NCBI GenBank assembly: GCA_041393775.1
Contig: JAWKJM010000004.1
Coordinates: 310,001-374,000, forward strand
DNA length: 64,000 bases
Reading direction: 5' to 3'
Source of the DNA: JADKAV01 sp041393775
Lineage (GTDB): Bacteria > Actinomycetota > Actinomycetes > S36-B12 > UBA10799
Part shown: in pieces, positions 12,127-21,160 of the stretch
How positions within the stretch are numbered: the stretch's first letter is position 1
Layout: each line of letters opens with the position of its first letter
Made by a program: the position numbers and the translations under genes
The notes under the pieces: generated by a model
Database searches by the model: none
Told to the model about the DNA's origin: nothing
The model's input: only the letters and a program-made list of their open reading frames with translations

Positions 12127-12241
12127 TGTCACGAAGTTGTGGAGTCCGGCCCCGGATTGTGAGGAAGGTGCGGGGTTGGGTCCGCTCAGACCGCGCACCT
12201 TCGTAACGAAGCGCAGGATGGACCAGCAGCTTCGTCACAAT
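12127..12241. repeat. Intergenic palindromic element, family A copy 1
   Basis: Two direct units resembling TTGTGACGAAGGTGCG lie at 12127-12142 (TGTCACGAAGTTGTGG) and 12156-12173. Two inverted units follow at 12192-12207 (CGCGCACCTTCGTAAC) and 12226-12241 (GCAGCTTCGTCACAAT). The same forward-forward-reverse-reverse layout recurs at 34395, 35674 and 52116. It fills most of the gap between two minus-strand genes and contains no credible ORF. Confidence 0.8.
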
Positions 12242-12279
12242 CGCGGCCACCGAGCATCAACGACCGTCCGCCCGAAGGA

Positions 12280-12546
12280 CTACCCCGCCTGGACGGGCGC
12301 CGACCAGATCAGGTCATCTCCCATGAACGCGCACACCAAGAACAATTCACCGCGCGGGAACCCCGTGAGCTGCACCGGAGTGCGTGGCGGCTGAACGGCG
12401 ACCGGCATGCGCAGTTGCACCCGCCCGTCGCAGTCGAGCACCATGAGCCGGAAGTCGTCATGCTGCTCGGCTGCGGTGATCGAGAACCGCAATCGCCCAG
12501 AGGCATTCCGTAGGTCGGGAAGTTCCACCCGGTGATCGACTCGCAT
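12280..12546 (-). CDS. Small hypothetical protein, 88 residues
   Basis: The product starts MRVDHRVELPDLRNASGRL and alternates hydrophobic and charged residues like a small beta-rich domain (LRFSITA, FRLMVLDCDG, FLVCAFMGDDLIW). There is no signal peptide. No ribosome-binding site is evident, and the -10-like hexamer expected 6 nt upstream is poor (CGTCCT). Either the start is slightly wrong or the gene is expressed differently. It is divergent from the Ala-rich membrane protein at 12661. No family recognised. Confidence 0.5.
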   Translation of the reverse strand: MRVDHRVELPDLRNASGRLRFSITAAEQHDDFRLMVLDCDGRVQLRMPVAVQPPRTPVQLTGFPRGELFLVCAFMGDDLIWSAPVQAG

Positions 12547-12660
12547 GGTCCTAGGACGGCGCGAACCAGGTGCCGGTTCCCGTCCAATCCCGAGGTCCGC
12601 CTGTCGGCTTCCCGCCGCTCGTGGCAGGCTGGCGGATAGGAGATGTCAAGGAGGGTGCAC

Positions 12661-13377
12661 ATGCGTCGGATAGTGGCAGTGGGAGTAGCGATCGGGTCTG
12701 TCGCGGCGGGGGTCCTATGGAGCAAGCGGCGCGAGAACGGCCGGCGTGAGCAGTGGGTGCGCAAGGCCGGGGTGGTTGCCGACGACATGGCCGACGGTGT
12801 GACCCGGACGGCAGCCACGGCCGCCGCCACGGTTGCGGACGTCGCGGAGAAGGCCGCAGGTGGGGCTTCCAACGTCGCCGATGCCGCGGCCGAGGCGGCA
12901 GCGCAAGCGGGAAGCACGGCGGAGGCGGCTGCCCGCACGGCCACCCGCGCGGTCGACGCAGTGGCGCAATCCACCGCGGATGCCGCTGCGGAACTGGCCG
13001 AGCAGGCGGAGAAGGTGTCCGAGGCTGCCACGGAGGCCGCGGACAAGGCGGCGCTGTCGACATCCGAAGCGGCGTACGAGGCGGCCGACAAGGTGCGCGC
13101 TGCTGGCGAAGAGCCGTCGACCGAACCCGGTGAACCGGTTGCCGAGCCGAACGCGCCGGCCACCCCGCCCGCAGACGCAGCTGCCCCGGCCAGGCCTGCC
13201 CCGAAGAAGAAGCGCGCGAAGTCCGCCGCGAAGAAGCCGGCGGTCAAACCAGCGGCTGAGCCGGCGACGAAGCCGGGCAGTGAATCCGCGGAAGCCCAGG
13301 CCGCGCCGGCACCGGAGACGACGGACGAATCCGCAGCATCGCAGGCCAAGCCGACCAACGATCAATCGGTTGCCTGA
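12661..13377 (+). CDS. Ala-rich low-complexity protein with N-terminal membrane anchor and Lys/Pro/Ala tail
   Basis: The start is the ATG at 12661 (MRRIVAVGVAIGSVAAGVLW), placed 6 nt after AAGGAGGG; an in-frame ATG at 12643 lacks that site. One hydrophobic segment (residues 4-20) is followed by SKRRENGRR, giving an anchor with a basic flank. Residues about 45-150 are Ala-rich with repeated AAE/AADA units predicted to form a long amphipathic helix, similar in texture to phasins and apolipoprotein-like proteins. From about 160 the sequence is Pro/Ala/Lys-rich. The 238-residue product overlaps the next gene by 8 nt. Function unknown; composition alone is weak evidence for any family. Confidence 0.65.
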   Translation: MRRIVAVGVAIGSVAAGVLWSKRRENGRREQWVRKAGVVADDMADGVTRTAATAAATVADVAEKAAGGASNVADAAAEAAAQAGSTAEAAARTATRAVDAVAQSTADAAAELAEQAEKVSEAATEAADKAALSTSEAAYEAADKVRAAGEEPSTEPGEPVAEPNAPATPPADAAAPARPAPKKKRAKSAAKKPAVKPAAEPATKPGSESAEAQAAPAPETTDESAASQAKPTNDQSVA

Positions 13378-13942
13378 CGGTCTTCGAGTCGCCGTCGTCG
13401 GCCCGGAGTCCAGCGGGAAGACCAGCCTCGTCCACCACTTGCACGGATGGTTGGAGGAACGTGCGATCCCCGTGGCTGTGGTACCGGAACAAGGTCGGCT
13501 GCTGGCACAGATGCTCCCGGCGGGCCACGCCTGGTCGTTTCGTGAACAGATCGCGACATCGCTGATGCATCAGGGTGCGCAAGCGGCGGCGGAGGTCGTC
13601 CTTCGCGCCACGTCGGGAGGCGGTGTTCTGCTCTGCGACGGCACCGTGGCCACTCCGGCGGTGTGGCACCTCTGCGCGTGCACGGCCCGGCCCGGATACG
13701 ACAGCGGGGCGGAGTCGTTCACACAGACCCTGCTGGCCGCGGTGGACGCGAACGCCTACGACCTGACCATGCTGCTGGCGCCCGACATTCCATGGGAGCC
13801 AGACGGAATCCGCGACGACCCTGGCGGCAGGGACCAGGCCTTCGAGCGCTATCGGCGGCTGTACCCCGACGCGGTTGTGGTAGCCGGTCCCCAGCGCCTC
13901 GACGCAGGGATCACTCTGCTTTCGGACATGCTCAACCGCTGA
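13370..13942 (+). CDS. NadR-like P-loop ATPase/kinase (AAA_28 type)
   Basis: The 190-residue protein opens with VAVVGPESSGKTSLV, a Walker A motif of the form found in the kinase half of NadR (ribosylnicotinamide kinase, AAA_28 group). A Walker B-like segment GGGVLLCDGTVAT lies near residue 90. A second group motif is the region SFREQIATSLMHQGAQ. The nucleotidyltransferase half of NadR is absent. I choose TTG at 13370 because no ATG or GTG exists before the Walker A motif in this frame, and this start overlaps the previous gene by 8 nt. Its substrate is uncertain; nicotinamide riboside is one candidate. Confidence 0.65.
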   Translation: MPDGLRVAVVGPESSGKTSLVHHLHGWLEERAIPVAVVPEQGRLLAQMLPAGHAWSFREQIATSLMHQGAQAAAEVVLRATSGGGVLLCDGTVATPAVWHLCACTARPGYDSGAESFTQTLLAAVDANAYDLTMLLAPDIPWEPDGIRDDPGGRDQAFERYRRLYPDAVVVAGPQRLDAGITLLSDMLNR

Positions 13943-13990
13943 GTCGGCTCCCGCCGTCACGCTTCCAGACCGCAGTGGCAGGATTGTCCC

Positions 13991-15607
13991 GTGGCCGGTA
14001 TCGACTCGGTACTCCCGCCGTATCCGGAGATGGACGGCGACCTCGCGGACGTCGACGCCGTCGAGGCGCTCAAGACCGTCCTGGCGGGTCTCGGGGATCA
14101 GGGACTGGCCGATCGTGGCCGGTTGATCGACGCGTACTTCAACCGGCAGGGCATCACCTTCAGTCTCGCCGGCAAGGAACGGCCCCTCCCGCTCGACCTG
14201 GTCCCGCGTCTGCTCAGTGCGGCGGAATGGCGGGTCATCGAACAGGGGGTGGCGCAGCGGATCCGGGCGCTCGAGATGTTCCTGGCCGACGTGTACGGGT
14301 CCCGGCGCGTGCTCGACGACGAGATCGTGCCCCGCAAGCTGGTGACCAGTTCCAAACACTTCCACCGGGAGGCCTGGGGGATCGACCCGCCCAACGGGGT
14401 GCGCATTCACGTGGCGGGGATCGACCTGATCCGCGACGAACAAGGGGTCTTCGCCGTGCTCGAGGACAACCTGCGGTGCCCTTCGGGCGTCTCGTACGTC
14501 CTGGAGAACCGACGGGCGCTGGCGCACGTGCTCCCGGAGTTGTTCAGCGACCAGCGAGTGCAGCCTGTGGCCGAGTACCCGGAACAACTTCTTGACGCGC
14601 TGCTCGCTGCCGCACCCGCCGGCGTGGCCGACCCGCAGGTGGCCGTTCTCACCCCGGGCGTGCACAACTCGGCGCACTTCGAACACGCGTTCCTGGCCCG
14701 CCGAATGGGTGTCGAACTCGTTGAGGGCCGGGACCTCTATTGCCGCGACGACCAGGTCTGGATGCGCACGGTCCGCGGCGCGAGGCCCGTCCATGTGCTT
14801 TACCGCCGCATCGACGACGACTACATCGACCCCGTCCACTTCCGGCCGGACTCCGTGCTGGGGATCCCCGGACTGCTCAACGCCGCCCGCGCCGGGCGGG
14901 TCACGGTCGCCAACGCGGTGGGCAACGGTGTCGCGGACGATAAGGCCATCTACCCGTACGTACCGGCACTGATCGAGTACTACTTGGGCGAGCGGGCGAT
15001 CCTCCCCAACATCGACACCTACGATCTGCAGGACGCCGAGCAGCGCGAGTTCGTGCTCGAGCGGCTCGACCGGATGGTACTCAAGCCGGTGGACGGATCC
15101 GGCGGTTACGGACTGGTCGTGGGGGACCAGGCCTCCGATGAGGAACTGGCCGCGCTCGCGCAGCGGGTCCAGCAGGATCCCCGCAGTTGGATCGCGCAGC
15201 GCATCGTGCGGATCTCCACCTGCCCGACGCTGGTCGAGAGCGGCGACCTGGCCGCGCGCCACGTCGACCTTCGGCCCTTCGCCGTCAACGACGGGGACGA
15301 CATCTACGTCCTGCCCGGAGGCCTGACCCGGGTGGCCCTGCCGGAGGGTTCGCTGGTCGTCAACAGCAGCCAGGGCGGCGGGTCCAAGGACACCTGGGTC
15401 GTGGCCGACCAGGACGAGTCCGCGCGGTACACACCTCCCGAGCGGCCCACGCCACGGCTCACACGTGTGCTGGCGGCGGTACCGGCGCGTGTGCATTCCC
15501 CGACCACCCACGACGAGCGGATGCGTCAGCAGGAGAACCAGCAGCAGCAGGGCGCCATGCCGTCCGGCATCCCTGCGGCACCGGATCCGGGGGAGGCGTC
15601 ATGTTGA
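13991..15607 (+). CDS. Circularly permuted ATP-grasp type 2 family protein
   Basis: The 538-residue product matches the circularly permuted ATP-grasp proteins (DUF404/DUF407 families), which occur next to alpha-E and transglutaminase genes and are thought to be amidoligases making a small peptide or modifying a protein. Recognisable segments include EQGVAQRIRALEMFLADVYG (near residue 85), PNGVRIHVAGIDLIRDEQG and the nucleotide-binding region LKPVDGSGGYGLVVG (near residue 360). The GTG start lies 6 nt after CAGGAT. The next gene starts inside its end with a 7-nt overlap, so the trio is a single operon. The true substrate is not known. Confidence 0.9.
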   Translation: MAGIDSVLPPYPEMDGDLADVDAVEALKTVLAGLGDQGLADRGRLIDAYFNRQGITFSLAGKERPLPLDLVPRLLSAAEWRVIEQGVAQRIRALEMFLADVYGSRRVLDDEIVPRKLVTSSKHFHREAWGIDPPNGVRIHVAGIDLIRDEQGVFAVLEDNLRCPSGVSYVLENRRALAHVLPELFSDQRVQPVAEYPEQLLDALLAAAPAGVADPQVAVLTPGVHNSAHFEHAFLARRMGVELVEGRDLYCRDDQVWMRTVRGARPVHVLYRRIDDDYIDPVHFRPDSVLGIPGLLNAARAGRVTVANAVGNGVADDKAIYPYVPALIEYYLGERAILPNIDTYDLQDAEQREFVLERLDRMVLKPVDGSGGYGLVVGDQASDEELAALAQRVQQDPRSWIAQRIVRISTCPTLVESGDLAARHVDLRPFAVNDGDDIYVLPGGLTRVALPEGSLVVNSSQGGGSKDTWVVADQDESARYTPPERPTPRLTRVLAAVPARVHSPTTHDERMRQQENQQQQGAMPSGIPAAPDPGEASC

Positions 15608-16506
15608 GCCGGATCGCCGAGTCCTACTTCTGGATCGGCCGCTACCTGGAGCGGGCTGAGGCAACTTCCCGCTTGCTGGCCGAGCACCACCAGTTGATGG
15701 TCGAGGAGCGCACGGTACCCGAGGAGTTGGCGGCGGCGGTGCTGCTCGACGCATTGTCGTTGTCCCCGCAGTCGGCGTCGGACGCGGCCGAACTGGTCAC
15801 GGCCGTCGTCGGCAACTCGGCGGACCCGGCAACGATCTCGGGATCGATCACCATGGCGCGGGAGAACGCCCGCGGTGTCCGGGAGTCGCTGTCAGCAGAT
15901 GTTTTCGAGGCACTCAATGCTGCACACCTGGCAGGCATCCGCGGTCCCATGGTGGCCACAAGTCCCGCCTACGCGCTGTACCGGGTGGTCGAACGGCTCG
16001 CGGTCGTGGTGGGACAGGTCGACTGGACCGTACCGCGCGATGAGGGATACCTGTTCCTGTCGCTGGGCCGCTCCCTGGAAAGGCTGGACATGATGGCCCG
16101 TGTGCTGGCGGTGCGCCACGACCAACTGTGGCCGGAGGGCGGTCCGGTGGCCACACTGCGTGCAGCGGCGGCGCTGAACGCGTTCCTGCGCACGCAGCAC
16201 CCGATGACCGGCGACGAAGCCCGCAAGTTCTTGCTGCTGGACGGGGATTTCCCGCGCTCCATGCGAGTCAGCTCGTCCACCGCCGAGGAAGCTGTGCGCG
16301 GTCTGGCTGCCCGTGGTGCCAGCGATGGCGGTGACCTGCTGCGGGAAGTGGGACTGTTGCGGTCACAACTGGAGTACGCCGTGCAGCCGACGCCCGACGA
16401 GGTGGACGGCCTCGTCGAACTGGTCCAACAGTCCAGCGCGCGCGCCTCCGACGTGGTAGCGACGGCCTTCTTCCGGCCGGTCGGCACGATCGTCTGGAGC
16501 AACTGA
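15601..16506 (+). CDS. Alpha-E domain-containing protein (DUF403)
   Basis: The 301-residue helical protein begins MLSRIAESYFWIGRYLERAE, the hallmark of alpha-E domain proteins. It is the middle gene of the ATP-grasp, alpha-E, transglutaminase trio. The family is proposed to assist the ATP-grasp ligase, but no reaction has been assigned. The ATG at 15601 overlaps the preceding stop, and its own TGA shares one base with the ATG of the transglutaminase gene. Confidence 0.9.
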   Translation: MLSRIAESYFWIGRYLERAEATSRLLAEHHQLMVEERTVPEELAAAVLLDALSLSPQSASDAAELVTAVVGNSADPATISGSITMARENARGVRESLSADVFEALNAAHLAGIRGPMVATSPAYALYRVVERLAVVVGQVDWTVPRDEGYLFLSLGRSLERLDMMARVLAVRHDQLWPEGGPVATLRAAAALNAFLRTQHPMTGDEARKFLLLDGDFPRSMRVSSSTAEEAVRGLAARGASDGGDLLREVGLLRSQLEYAVQPTPDEVDGLVELVQQSSARASDVVATAFFRPVGTIVWSN

Positions 16507-17360
16507 TGCCAGGACGTCGCCTACGCATCCAGCACCGCACCGGCTATCGCTACGCCTCGCCGGTGGTCTCGTCGTTCAACGAGGTGCGGATGACGCCGTT
16601 GGACGACGACGGTCAGGTGCTGATCAGTCACGAACTGCGGGTCGAACCGCGCGCAGCCGTTCTGGTCTACACCGACTACTGGGGTGCCGCGGTGGAGTCG
16701 TTCGACACCCATGAACCGCACGACGTGCTCGAAGTGATCTCCACCAGCACGGTAGACACGGCTGGCGGATACCACCGCGCGCCAGGGGTCACGTGGGAGG
16801 CGCTGGCCGAACCCAGGGTGCTCGACCGGTGGTGTGAATACCTGGTCACCAGCTCCTACGTCGATGATGCCCTTGCCGATGAGGGCCGGGCAGATCTTGT
16901 GGGGCTGCTGCGTGCTCAGGCGACCCCCCGCGACGCGGTGATCCTCTGCGACGAGATGGTGCGCGACCGGATGTCGTATGCCGCGGGAGCCACCACGGTG
17001 TCGACGACCGCGAGTGAGGCGTGGGCTGCCGGCAGCGGAGTCTGTCAGGACTTCACGCACGCCATGCTGTCCTTGCTGCGTTCGGCCGGGATCCCAGCGC
17101 GCTACGTATCGGGGTACCTGCATGTCGAGGAAGACGCTCTCGGGGAGACCGTCCGTGGCGAGTCTCACGCATGGGTCGAGGTCTGGAACGGGGGCTGGGA
17201 GGGCTTGGACCCGACCAATGACCGGACCGTTGGATCGGCGCACGTGCTGGTCGCACGGGGTCGCGACTACGCAGATGTGCCCCCGCTGAAGGGCATCTAC
17301 GCCGGGGGCGCCAGCCAGGGCCTCGGGGTCGATGTGGAGATCACCCAGTTGCCGCGGTGA
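16506..17360 (+). CDS. Transglutaminase-like cysteine peptidase family protein
   Basis: The 284-residue protein has an N-terminal Bact_transglu_N domain (RLRIQHRTGYRYASPV) and a transglutaminase-like catalytic core. The nucleophile cysteine is in GSGVCQDFTHAML (near residue 180), the histidine in ESHAWVEVW (near 220) and the aspartate in LDPTNDR. In this conserved trio it is predicted to hydrolyse or transfer the isopeptide made by the ATP-grasp enzyme. No signal peptide is present, so it acts in the cytoplasm. It is translationally coupled to the alpha-E gene (TGATG). Confidence 0.9.
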   Translation: MPGRRLRIQHRTGYRYASPVVSSFNEVRMTPLDDDGQVLISHELRVEPRAAVLVYTDYWGAAVESFDTHEPHDVLEVISTSTVDTAGGYHRAPGVTWEALAEPRVLDRWCEYLVTSSYVDDALADEGRADLVGLLRAQATPRDAVILCDEMVRDRMSYAAGATTVSTTASEAWAAGSGVCQDFTHAMLSLLRSAGIPARYVSGYLHVEEDALGETVRGESHAWVEVWNGGWEGLDPTNDRTVGSAHVLVARGRDYADVPPLKGIYAGGASQGLGVDVEITQLPR

Positions 17361-17449
17361 CTGCGCGGTCCATGGGCGCGCACCCGCCGAGACAGGGCTG
17401 GGGGCGCCTGACCAGTGAGGGTTGGTGGATGTGTGACGCCCAGCCCCGC

Positions 17450-17570
17450 GGGTTCGCGTTCGGTTCTCGGGTTCGCGTTCGGTTCGCGGGTTCGCGTTCG
17501 GCGCATGGGTGGCCTGAGGGCCGAACCGGAAGTCGGAGTCCTAACCAGAACGCGCCAACCTAACCGGAAG
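17450..17570. repeat. Intergenic repeat, family C copy 1, with three 19-bp-period tandem units
   Basis: The 14-mer GGGTTCGCGTTCGG occurs three times at an exact 19-bp period (17450, 17469, 17488). Downstream come oppositely oriented units GCCGAACCGGAAG, CCTAACCAGAAC and CCTAACCGGAAG (to 17570). The reverse complement of 17519-17550 matches 44317-44349 at roughly 80 percent by eye, so these are two copies of one family. The element lies between the transglutaminase gene and the next start; nothing else is visible in that 294-bp gap except a TAGCCT hexamer at 17642-17647. Confidence 0.75.
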
Positions 17571-17654
17571 ATCACCAAAGCCCGCTTCGCGAACGGCGCA
17601 GCACCCCGCGCACGACCGCGGTGCGTTGACGGCGCCTCAGGTAGCCTGAAGCGC

Positions 17655-18554
17655 ATGCGCCCAGCCTCGACCGCCGCGCTGACCGCACTGCTGAGCGGGG
17701 TGCTCGCTGTGCCGGCTGCCGCGGAACCGGTGCCGGCGCCAGAGGCCATCCGGACGATCAGCGCGGCGTGCTTGGATTCGCAGGTGGCCTTGCTGGCCGG
17801 CGGATCGGTGACCACCAGCACCACTCGGTTGGCCCTGACCCCGCAGCGCTTCCAGGTGGGCGGCGTGTCGATCGACCGGGTCGTCGCTGCTGACGCCGGG
17901 ACCTATGGCGCGATCACCGCGTCCGGGCTGCGCATGAAGGATCGGAAGAAGGCACTAGGCTACCTGAAGCGACCCCGAGCCCGGTGGTGGGTCAACGCCG
18001 GCCGGTTCGAAACGCCGGCGCAAGGGTGGTCGGCCTCTTTCGAGCAGGCGCGGGACGCGGTGTTGACCATCCCCGAATCGTGCTCCGAGGTGCTCCAGAG
18101 TGTTTCCGGCGACAGCGTCGACCTGACCGGGAACACTTGGACGTTCACCGGTGCGTCGCACGACCCAATAACGATCCTCTCCACCGGTGATGGCCGGCTC
18201 TCCCAACTGGCGGACATGTCCATCGACTACTCCGTCCCAGCATTGGTGGTGCCCAGCCGAGCCGTGCCGTTCAGGGCGTGGCAGAAGGCGTCACAGGCCG
18301 CCTCACTCGACCGGGTCCTGCGCACACTTGCCAAGCAGGTCGCAGGTGTCGTCAACTCCGGCGAGCCGACCGTACCCGCCATCGAGGAAGCGGCCGGCGC
18401 CGCGCTACAGGCCGACCGGGTCGTACCGATCAAGGTCCGGCAGCTGCGTAAGGGTTCGTTGCTGTACGCCCGCAATCCCTACACAAAGGCGTATCACGCG
18501 TGGCGTGTCTACCTGAAGAAGGGGCGTGCCGTGGCACGCCGAGTCGCGCCCTGA
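17655..18554 (+). CDS. Secreted protein of unknown function
   Basis: The 299-residue product has a clear signal peptide (MRPASTAALTALLSGVLAVPAAA, cleavage probably after AAA). The mature part has two cysteines (SAACLDS and ESCSEV) and a basic C-terminus (KKGRAVARRVAP). The start is fixed by TAGCCT 7 nt upstream and by the signal peptide; the frame is open to 17415 but the upstream part is repeat sequence. I recognise no domain. It sits beside an L,D-transpeptidase gene, which may suggest an envelope role, but this is only proximity. Confidence 0.7.
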   Translation: MRPASTAALTALLSGVLAVPAAAEPVPAPEAIRTISAACLDSQVALLAGGSVTTSTTRLALTPQRFQVGGVSIDRVVAADAGTYGAITASGLRMKDRKKALGYLKRPRARWWVNAGRFETPAQGWSASFEQARDAVLTIPESCSEVLQSVSGDSVDLTGNTWTFTGASHDPITILSTGDGRLSQLADMSIDYSVPALVVPSRAVPFRAWQKASQAASLDRVLRTLAKQVAGVVNSGEPTVPAIEEAAGAALQADRVVPIKVRQLRKGSLLYARNPYTKAYHAWRVYLKKGRAVARRVAP

Positions 18555-18592
18555 CGCCGGACCATGTCGTGGGTATGTCGCACACTTGAAGT

Positions 18593-19552
18593 GTGAAAGT
18601 CCGCCTCAACGCCTCAATCTGCGCACTCGTTGTTGGGTTCGCATTACTCGGTGCTCCCACGCCCGCAGCGGCCGACCCATCGCCGGATCCGTCGGCAACG
18701 GTGTCGCCGACGCCGCAGCCCGAGAGGACCAAGAAGCCCAAGAAGCCGCGTAAGAACATCGAACGGGTCCGGGTCACGGTCACTCCGTCCAGCGGCAAGG
18801 TGGGTGTGGGGCAGTTGATCACAGCCACGTTCTCGGCGCCGGTGCGATACAAGGCGAAGGCCGAGGCCGCGATGCTGGTCACCTCGCGCAAGGACCTCCC
18901 GCCAGGGTCATGGGCGTGGATCAACACCACGACCGCTGTCTACCGGCCCAAGAACTTCTGGCCGGGGAAGACCCGGATCGATGTCGAGCTGACTCTGCGC
19001 AAAGTGGTGCTGAACTCCGACGCGAGCACGCGTTGGATCGGTGGCAAGACCACCAGCCGAACCGACAGTTTCCGTACGTCACGATCGTTCATCGCCAAGA
19101 TCGACTCCAACACCCACCAGATGCGGGTCTTCCGCAACGGCCGGTTGGTGAAGGTGTTCGGGGTCAGTCTGGGGAAACCCGGATTCGCGACCCGCTCCGG
19201 AATCAAGATCATCACCGGGGAGAAGTACCGCTGGCAACGGATGACCAGCGATCAGCTCGGTCTCACCGATGAGTTCTACGACCTGCAGGTCCCCTATGCG
19301 GTCCGGATCACCCCGAGCGGTGAGTTCGTGCACGGGGCCCCGTGGGCCACTTCACGCATCGGGTTGTGGAACGGCTCCCACGGGTGCACCAACTTGAACG
19401 TCGGGCCAGCCAAGTGGTTCTTCAACCACGTGCAGCCCGGCGATGTCACGATCACGACGAACACCGGGCGGCGCATGGAGACCTGGAACGGGACCCCCGG
19501 TTCGTACTGGAACTACCCGTGGAAGCAATGGAAGGCCATGTCCGCGCTGTGA
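18593..19552 (+). CDS. L,D-transpeptidase (YkuD family) with N-terminal Ig-like domain
   Basis: The 319-residue protein starts with a signal peptide (ending about APTPAAAD), then a Pro/Lys-rich linker, an Ig-like domain (about residues 55-155) and a YkuD catalytic domain (about 160-300). The catalytic motif has the His in FVHGAPW and the Ser-His-Gly-Cys in NGSHGCTNLN. These enzymes form 3-3 cross-links in peptidoglycan outside the membrane. The arrangement matches actinobacterial Ldt proteins. The GTG start lies 6 nt after CACACT, again the leaderless geometry. Confidence 0.92.
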   Translation: MKVRLNASICALVVGFALLGAPTPAAADPSPDPSATVSPTPQPERTKKPKKPRKNIERVRVTVTPSSGKVGVGQLITATFSAPVRYKAKAEAAMLVTSRKDLPPGSWAWINTTTAVYRPKNFWPGKTRIDVELTLRKVVLNSDASTRWIGGKTTSRTDSFRTSRSFIAKIDSNTHQMRVFRNGRLVKVFGVSLGKPGFATRSGIKIITGEKYRWQRMTSDQLGLTDEFYDLQVPYAVRITPSGEFVHGAPWATSRIGLWNGSHGCTNLNVGPAKWFFNHVQPGDVTITTNTGRRMETWNGTPGSYWNYPWKQWKAMSAL

Positions 19553-19785
19553 GAACGGGCGGGGTGTTCAGGCTCCCGTTCGAGCAGCGGAAGCGGACCG
19601 TCCACAATGGCGGCGCTTTGTGCATGCACTCCCGGGCGAGGAGCGCGCCCGTCACCAATCCGGACCGGCCAGGGTGACGAATCACTGGACATGAGCGGGT
19701 CGACAGGCGGTCGTGGGCCGAGCATGCTGTGTTGTGCGCGGTCCGCACGCTCGCGCAACGGTTCAGAAGGGGACCGGAACTGACG

Positions 19786-20373
19786 ATGCGAACGAGTCCA
19801 GATACCGAAGACGGGGGCATGCCCCGCCGGGCGGACGACCAGGACCTGCTCAATGCGGCAGCTCGCGGGGATGAGCGCGCCTACGAGCAGTTGTTGGAAC
19901 GTTACGCCTCGGCCGCATACGGACTGGCCGTGCGGGTCGTGCGCGACCCGGAGATGGCCCGCGATGTGACCCAGGAGGCCTTCTTGCATGTGTGGTCGCA
20001 GGCGGCCCGGTTCGATGCCAGCCGGGGTTCGGTTCGCTCGTGGATCTTCACTCTGGTACACCGGCGTTCGGTGGACCGGATCCGCTCCGAGCAGGCCAGT
20101 GCCGACCGGATCCACCGGGTGGGGCCCGCGGAGTTCGAGCGCCCGCATGACCATGTCATCGCCGACGTCGAGCGCAGGTTCGAGATCCGGCGCGTCCGCA
20201 GCGCTCTGGAAGACCTGACCGGACTTCAGCGCGAGGCCATCGAACTGGCCTACTACCGTGGCTACACCCATACCCAGGTCGCGGCGGCACTCGATATCCC
20301 CGTTGGCACCGCCAAGACCCGATTGCGTGATGGCCTGATCCGCCTGCGTGATGCGTTAGGAGTGGACTCATGA
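19786..20373 (+). CDS. sigK: ECF RNA polymerase sigma factor, SigK-like
   Basis: The product of about 195 residues has region 2 (LLERYASAAYGLAVRVVRD and QEAFLHVWSQ) and region 4 with the HTH (ALEDLTGLQREAIELAYYRG, then HTQVAAALDIPVGTAKTRL). The ECF subgroup matches SigK because the next gene is a RskA-type anti-sigma factor. The ATG at 19786 (MRTSPDTEDGG) is chosen; an in-frame start at 19729 is possible but adds an unusual Arg-rich segment. The TGA overlaps the rskA start by 4 nt. The regulon is not visible here. Confidence 0.88.
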   Translation: MRTSPDTEDGGMPRRADDQDLLNAAARGDERAYEQLLERYASAAYGLAVRVVRDPEMARDVTQEAFLHVWSQAARFDASRGSVRSWIFTLVHRRSVDRIRSEQASADRIHRVGPAEFERPHDHVIADVERRFEIRRVRSALEDLTGLQREAIELAYYRGYTHTQVAAALDIPVGTAKTRLRDGLIRLRDALGVDS

Positions 20374-21089
20374 CCGAATCCATTCATCTGCTGGTCGGTC
20401 CGTACGTACTGGATGCACTCGACGCTGACGAGGTCGCACTCTTCGAGGCACACCTCGAGGAGTGCGAGGACTGCCGCCGGGAGGTCGCAGAACTCGCGGA
20501 GACGACCGCGAGCCTCGCGTACGCCGAGTCGGGTGCTGATGTTTCAGATCTGCGGGACTCCGTGATGTCGGCGATCGGCACGGTGCCGCAATTGCCGCCG
20601 GCAAATGTGGTCGGGCTGAAGCGACGCGACCTCACCCGTCGGATCAGTTGGCTGGCCACCGCCGCGGCGGTCCTGGTGGCTGTCGTTCTGGCGGGGAACC
20701 TCTGGTCGCACCACCAGACCATCACCGCGATGAACAAGCACAGCGATGAAGTCATGAGCCTGGTCACTGCGCAGGATGCCAAGATCATGCCACTCGGGAT
20801 CCCCGGTGCCGATTCCACCGTGGTGATCTCGATGGAACGCGACGAGGCGATGGTCATGGGAAGCGAGGTCCCGACTCCGGACAAGGGCATGGTGTACCAG
20901 GTATGGGCATACGACGACGCGGGCAATCCGTCGCCGTCGGGCACATGGGCCCCGGACGCGACAGGCCATGCGGCAGCGCCGATCGACGCGGATCTGCATG
21001 ACACCCGGATGCTTTCGGTGACCGTCGAGCCGGCCGGCGGTTCGGCCGCCCCGACGTCGCCGCCCCTGACGATGGTGGAACTGGCCTAG
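20370..21089 (+). CDS. rskA: Anti-sigma-K factor RskA
   Basis: The 239-residue protein has an N-terminal zinc-binding anti-sigma motif (HLEECEDC, an H-x3-C-x2-C pattern near residue 30). One membrane segment follows (WLATAAAVLVAVVLAGNLW, about residues 92-110), then an extracellular RskA domain with features such as GMVYQVWAYDD. It would hold SigK at the membrane until regulated proteolysis releases it. Translational coupling to sigK (ATGA) supports the pairing. The gene ends with TAG and is convergent with the hydrolase at 21161. Confidence 0.9.
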   Translation: MTESIHLLVGPYVLDALDADEVALFEAHLEECEDCRREVAELAETTASLAYAESGADVSDLRDSVMSAIGTVPQLPPANVVGLKRRDLTRRISWLATAAAVLVAVVLAGNLWSHHQTITAMNKHSDEVMSLVTAQDAKIMPLGIPGADSTVVISMERDEAMVMGSEVPTPDKGMVYQVWAYDDAGNPSPSGTWAPDATGHAAAPIDADLHDTRMLSVTVEPAGGSAAPTSPPLTMVELA

Positions 21090-21160
21090 GTCGGCTTTGG
21101 CAGGGAACACCCGGCCTGTTCGTTCCGGCGGGGGCTGCTCGCTGTGATCGTTGCCGCGAC

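Noticed and set aside
13244..15511. 755-residue open frame on the minus strand
   Set aside because: It is antisense to the ATP-grasp gene and the kinase gene and shows shadow composition (Arg, Val, Gly, His) with no start signal.
19553..19785. A gene or riboswitch before sigK
   Set aside because: No ORF with a start signal, no conserved-looking hairpin and no second ECF promoter motif that I can support; the segment is left as plain intergenic sequence.
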